From an uncultured Christensenellaceae bacterium (GTDB taxonomy: Bacteria; Bacillota; Clostridia; Christensenellales; Pumilibacteraceae), in NCBI GenBank assembly GCA_910586925.1, contig CAJUKG010000007.1:49092-110793 (forward strand): a stretch of 61,702 bases of DNA. The letters run 5' to 3'. A program made the position numbers and the translations under genes. Shown piece by piece: positions 58,904 through 61,702 of the stretch. The notes beneath the pieces are model-generated. The model worked only from the letters and a program-made list of their open reading frames with translations. It searched no databases and was not told where the DNA came from. Position 1 is the stretch's first letter, and the number at the start of each line of letters is the position of its first letter.

Positions 58904-60529
58904 TCAGTCTAATGTCGGCAATTCTACCGAGCCTATGAAGTTGTACACGATTTCGATTGTCTGACGGGTAACGCCGTCTACCTTTTCTTTCTCGTGGACG
59001 TAAACTTTGTCAATGAAAGCCCGTAAGATTTCCGGCATCAATTCCGTAAAATCACTGTACTTGTTCACCTGCGCCATAAACAGTTGCGCGTTATTGCTTT
59101 GCGCTTTTGCCTTGTCCACGGACGATTTTAAAATCCGTACCCGCTCGTTTAACTGCCGTTGTTCTTGCTCGTAACTCTCGCTCATTTTCAAAAACCGTTC
59201 TTCCGAGATTGTGCCTTCGACCTTGTTTTCAAAAAGCGTTTGAATTATCTTATCGAGCGATTTAATTCTCTTTTCGGATTCTTCCACCTCTTTCAGATTT
59301 GCCGACAGTTCTTTCCTCGTTGCCGTTTCCGCTTTTTGTTCGAGCGTTTCCAAAAACTTTTGCTTGTGCTCTTTGGCGAAGCGTACCGTATATCGCAAAT
59401 CATCGAGTATCATTTCGGTTAGTGCGTCCACCGATATACGGTGGTATGTGCAAGTTGCAAGTTTAGCCTTTTTGTACGACGAACAGCAAAGATGATTTAT
59501 ATGCCGCTTACAAACGCTTCTTACAAGATACATTTTCTTGCCGCAGTCGGCGCAGTATACCATTCCCGACAATGCGCTCGGCTCGCCCATATCGCTCGGT
59601 CTGCGTTTGCTCTCCCGTAGCTTTTGAACGGTATCGAACGTCGCTTGGTCGATTATCGGCTCTTGCGTGTTCTCGAAGATTACCCAATCGTCCTTATCGT
59701 TTGCATAATACTTTTTCGACTTGTACGATTTCTTGTAGTATTTGAAGTTTACCGTATGTCCGAGATATTCCACTGTTTGCAAGATGTTACATACCGTCGC
59801 TCTACTCCAAAGCTCGTACCCGCCCGTATAGTCCCACTTGATGTCTTTCTTTACCGTCGGCGTGGTATAACCTCTTTCGTTGAATATCCGCGTGATTTGC
59901 GACGGACCGTAACCTTGCATACATAAGTTAAACGCTTCTCTTACTACCTTTGCCGCTTCTTCGTCGATTATCCACCTATCCTTGTTTTCGGGATCGCGTA
60001 TGTAACCATACGGCGGTCTGGACGACAAATGCTTGCCATTGCTTCCCTTCGCTTTGAGCACCGCTTTTATCTTGCGGCTACAATCTTTTGCGTACATCTC
60101 GTTAAGAATATTCTTGAACGGCGTTATATCGTCCTCTATACCGCTTGTGCTGTCCACTTGGTCGTAGATAGCTATAAACCGCACGTCCGCTTCGGGGAAC
60201 ACATACTGCGTATAGTAACCTACCATTATGTGGTCGCGCCCGAATCTCGACATATCTTTGACAATTACCGTAGATATTTCGCCGTCCTCTATGTCCTCAA
60301 TCATCTTTTGGAAGTCGGGACGATTAAAGTTCGTGCCGCTGTAACCGTCGTCCACATAGTAACGAACGTTCTTAAACCGATGTTCTTCGGCATACTTGCC
60401 GAGCATTAGTTTTTGGTTCTTGATACTGTTGCTGTCGCCCTCTACCGCGTCGTCTACACTCAAACGCGCGTAAAGAGCCGTGTATTGCATTTCTGCTTTC
60501 TTTATTTTCTTTGTCGATTGCAAATTCAT
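58904..60529 (-). CDS. Large serine recombinase, copy 3 (distinct branch)
   Basis: 541 residues. Catalytic S24 in ALYARLSVDDAVEGDS, VIVKDMSRFGRDHI, recombinase domain with GYGPSQITRIFNERGY, zinc ribbon CADCGKKMYLVRSVCKRH plus CCSSYKKAKLATC, C-terminal coiled coil 385-480. Only distantly similar to copies 1 and 2. GGGAGG lies nine bases before the ATG, which overlaps the stop of a TnpW-like gene by one base. A virB4 remnant follows its stop, suggesting that it integrated into virB4 of an older conjugative element. Confidence 0.95.
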   Translation of the reverse strand: MNLQSTKKIKKAEMQYTALYARLSVDDAVEGDSNSIKNQKLMLGKYAEEHRFKNVRYYVDDGYSGTNFNRPDFQKMIEDIEDGEISTVIVKDMSRFGRDHIMVGYYTQYVFPEADVRFIAIYDQVDSTSGIEDDITPFKNILNEMYAKDCSRKIKAVLKAKGSNGKHLSSRPPYGYIRDPENKDRWIIDEEAAKVVREAFNLCMQGYGPSQITRIFNERGYTTPTVKKDIKWDYTGGYELWSRATVCNILQTVEYLGHTVNFKYYKKSYKSKKYYANDKDDWVIFENTQEPIIDQATFDTVQKLRESKRRPSDMGEPSALSGMVYCADCGKKMYLVRSVCKRHINHLCCSSYKKAKLATCTYHRISVDALTEMILDDLRYTVRFAKEHKQKFLETLEQKAETATRKELSANLKEVEESEKRIKSLDKIIQTLFENKVEGTISEERFLKMSESYEQEQRQLNERVRILKSSVDKAKAQSNNAQLFMAQVNKYSDFTELMPEILRAFIDKVYVHEKEKVDGVTRQTIEIVYNFIGSVELPTLD

Positions 60530-60738
60530 TATTTATTACCTCCCGAATTGCAACCTCCAAGCGAAGCCGTTATGGACTGACTCGCACTATGCTCTATCAG
60601 TCGTTTCGTTATGTCGAACGCCGTTTCTTTCGCGCTCGGACATTCTCTTGCTATTATCGTGTATATCGTATCACCGATTTTCTTTTCCCTTATCCGTATG
60701 TATTTGTTCGGTATGTCGTCATCCGTATAACAAACCAA
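60529..60738 (-). CDS. TnpW-like small protein, copy 3, TTG start
   Basis: 69 residues. REKKIGDTIYTIIARECPSA fits the TnpW pattern (KIG.T.Y.V..F) and the gene is joined to a recombinase by a TAATG overlap. The TTG start at 60738 has no good ribosome site of its own; it lies one base after the stop of a 17-codon reading frame, so translation is probably coupled to it. Confidence 0.65.
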   Translation of the reverse strand: MVCYTDDDIPNKYIRIREKKIGDTIYTIIARECPSAKETAFDITKRLIEHSASQSITASLGGCNSGGNK

Positions 60739-60739
60739 C

Positions 60740-60793
60740 TTACTTGCCTGATTGTTTATAGCCGTCTCCTTTTTTGAAATCGGGGCGTTTCAT
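60740..60793 (-). CDS. 17-codon leader peptide coupled to the TnpW-like gene
   Basis: MKRPDFKKGDGYKQSGK, with a strong ribosome site (GGGGAG eight bases before the ATG). Its stop is one base from the TTG start of the next gene. Basic composition; no known family. Too short to be sure by sequence alone. Confidence 0.5.
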   Translation of the reverse strand: MKRPDFKKGDGYKQSGK

Positions 60794-60866
60794 TGTATTT
60801 TCTCCCCGCTACAAATAAAGGAAAGCATTATTACTTCTTAACCTTATTCCATAGAAGTCATATTCT

Positions 60867-61088
60867 TTATAAGCCGCACTTATTATTCTTTGCGGCTTCT
60901 TCCGTCAAAGCGGCGTAACCCGCTTCGATGAGCCGAACTTTCGTATACCCGTTCCTTTCGAGAAAATTATTTATTTCTTCCGCTTTCTCTCTCGGCATAC
61001 TCGTTCCCCATACCAAACTTTTCGCTTTCCTTTCCTCTCTATGCTTTTCTTCATAGCGTTTGTCCTTTTCCGCTCTCGGCTTTGCCAT
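60867..61088 (-). CDS. Small putative ribbon-helix-helix protein, copy 2
   Basis: 73 residues from the ATG at 61088 (AAGGAG ten bases upstream). Basic N-terminus, then KSLVWGTSMPREKAEEINNF and YTKVRLIEAGYAAL, clearly homologous to 55458-55673. First gene after its own promoter, whose operator matches that of the tnpV operon. Confidence 0.72.
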   Translation of the reverse strand: MAKPRAEKDKRYEEKHREERKAKSLVWGTSMPREKAEEINNFLERNGYTKVRLIEAGYAALTEEAAKNNKCGL

Positions 61089-61115
61089 AATTCCGTCGCT
61101 CCTTATAAAATATAT

Positions 61116-61165
61116 GTGTCGTATTGACACGCCATTATTATATATCTTCGCAACGGATAAGTCAA
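61116..61165 (-). promoter_or_regulatory. Promoter with shared operator before ribbon-helix-helix copy 2
   Basis: TTGACT (61165-61160), 17-base spacer, TATAAT (61142-61137). Just after the start site lies GTGTC-AATAC-GACAC (61130-61116), containing TCAATACGAC as in the tnpV leader. Confidence 0.85.
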
Positions 61166-61196
61166 GGCTTTTAGGACAAATTGTTCCTTTGCTTCT

Positions 61197-61702
61197 TTAT
61201 TTTCCCCACGTCCACTTGGAATTAACTTTCGGTTGTTCCCCTACACTTTGTTGCGCCTCCCGCTCTTGTTCTATTTCCTTTTCAATCTCTTGCAAACGGT
61301 TGGTAAAGTCGCGTTCCAATAATTCGCTCTCGCTGCCGAACGAAGCAAGCAAGCCGTCAAACAGCTTCCCTACCTTTCTGTGCGAAATGGCAAGTCTGCG
61401 TTTAAGCCCCTTATCGTTTACCTTATGCTTTATTCGCGTTTCAAATGTTTCGGACTTTATATACTTTACCGTTTTTAATAACAAGTTGCCTTGCCTGCGC
61501 TTATAATCGTTTTCTATATCGTCTATAAGCGTTATGTTTTTCGGATCGATTTTGTAAAGGTTTACCCCATCACCGGTGCCGTTAATAAGACTATTTACTT
61601 TTAAGCGCACGGTTTCAAGCTCGGTATGAAAACGCAAATTCGCTTTTCTCGCTGTTTTGTCGTACATCAAGAGCTTATTGACAACCTTATCTATTTGTTC
61701 TC
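61197..61702 (-). CDS. 3' part of an element gene, cut by the window edge
   Basis: The frame is open to the last base of the window, so the true start lies beyond it; 167 codons are visible (EQIDKVVNKLLMYDKTARKA at the edge; QEIEKEIEQEREAQQ near the end; final SKWTWGK). Charged and mostly helical with a coiled-coil C-terminus. By position it could be the C-terminus of a relaxase or another mobilisation protein, but I cannot assign it. Confidence 0.7.
   Translation of the reverse strand, partial: EQIDKVVNKLLMYDKTARKANLRFHTELETVRLKVNSLINGTGDGVNLYKIDPKNITLIDDIENDYKRRQGNLLLKTVKYIKSETFETRIKHKVNDKGLKRRLAISHRKVGKLFDGLLASFGSESELLERDFTNRLQEIEKEIEQEREAQQSVGEQPKVNSKWTWGK

Larger units (their letters stand above)
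53360..61702 (-). mobile_element. AT-rich conjugative or mobilisable element segment, right end outside window
   Basis: A distinct AT-richer stretch, all genes on the minus strand: two large serine recombinases, TnpW- and TnpV-like genes, a resolvase-domain protein, two related small putative DNA-binding proteins, a pilin-like membrane protein, a virB4 3' remnant and a gene cut by the window edge. The left boundary is the recombinase stop at 53360, where a chromosomal collagen-like gene resumes. Nested insertion is likely, because the recombinase at 58904-60529 interrupts virB4. Confidence 0.75.

Overview
The window looks like part of a chromosome from an uncultured, spore-forming Clostridia-type bacterium (Bacillota), most likely from a gut. 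Support comes from the mrnC-thyX-rlmB gene order, a YyaC-type sporulation protein, class III glutamine synthetase, AGGAGG-type ribosome sites, TTGACA/TATAAT promoters with 17-base spacers, and several large secreted sugar-active or InlB-repeat proteins. Most of the DNA is fairly GC-rich with strong codon bias, so the antisense frames are often open. Three stretches look AT-richer: about 0.15-0.7 kb, 25.3-28.9 kb and 53.4-61.7 kb. I saw no rRNA, tRNA or CRISPR.

Layout. 0-0.8 kb: a REP-associated tyrosine transposase with flanking REP palindromes. 0.8-5.2 kb (minus): a five-gene operon, mrnC, thyX, rlmB, tpiA and gpmI, from one strong promoter to one terminator. 5.3-16.8 kb: a zinc-ribbon protein, a Sel1-repeat membrane protein, an unknown acidic protein, an McrBC restriction pair, a CvpA-like membrane protein with a repeat tail, YyaC, a MITE-like repeat and an unknown protein. 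16.9-25.2 kb: a 1417-residue modular lipoprotein, then a Na/phosphate symporter followed by a PhoB/PhoR-like two-component system. 25.3-28.7 kb: an AT-rich block with a tautomerase, HAD protein, flavodoxin/ferredoxin fusion, Rrf2 regulator and leucine-rich-repeat protein. 28.9-36.1 kb: a 1540-residue DUF4132-type protein with a small partner gene, and glnA type III with a leader hairpin. 36.3-38.6 kb: TnpW-like gene, large serine recombinase and collagen-like tract. 38.7-52.9 kb: two domain-permuted GH3 glycosidases, an Ig-like lipoprotein, an esterase lipoprotein and an AgrC/AgrA-like two-component system. 53.1-61.7 kb: a second collagen-like tract abutting an AT-rich conjugative-element segment with two large serine recombinases, a TnpV-like gene, small putative DNA-binding proteins, a pilin-like fusion and a virB4 remnant; it runs off the right edge.

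How parts fit together. The 38.7-52.9 kb block reads as a surface polysaccharide-degrading locus under a peptide-type sensor pair. Two 8-bp direct repeats spaced 21 bp apart, just upstream of the esterase -35 box, have the geometry of a LytTR-regulator site. The most unusual pattern is that two diverged copies of [TnpW-like gene]-[large serine recombinase] both end at a closely similar Gly-X-Y collagen-like tract. A third recombinase in the window ends instead at a virB4 remnant. In the element itself, two operons share a near-identical operator placed just after the -10 box, and each operon encodes a related small putative ribbon-helix-helix protein.
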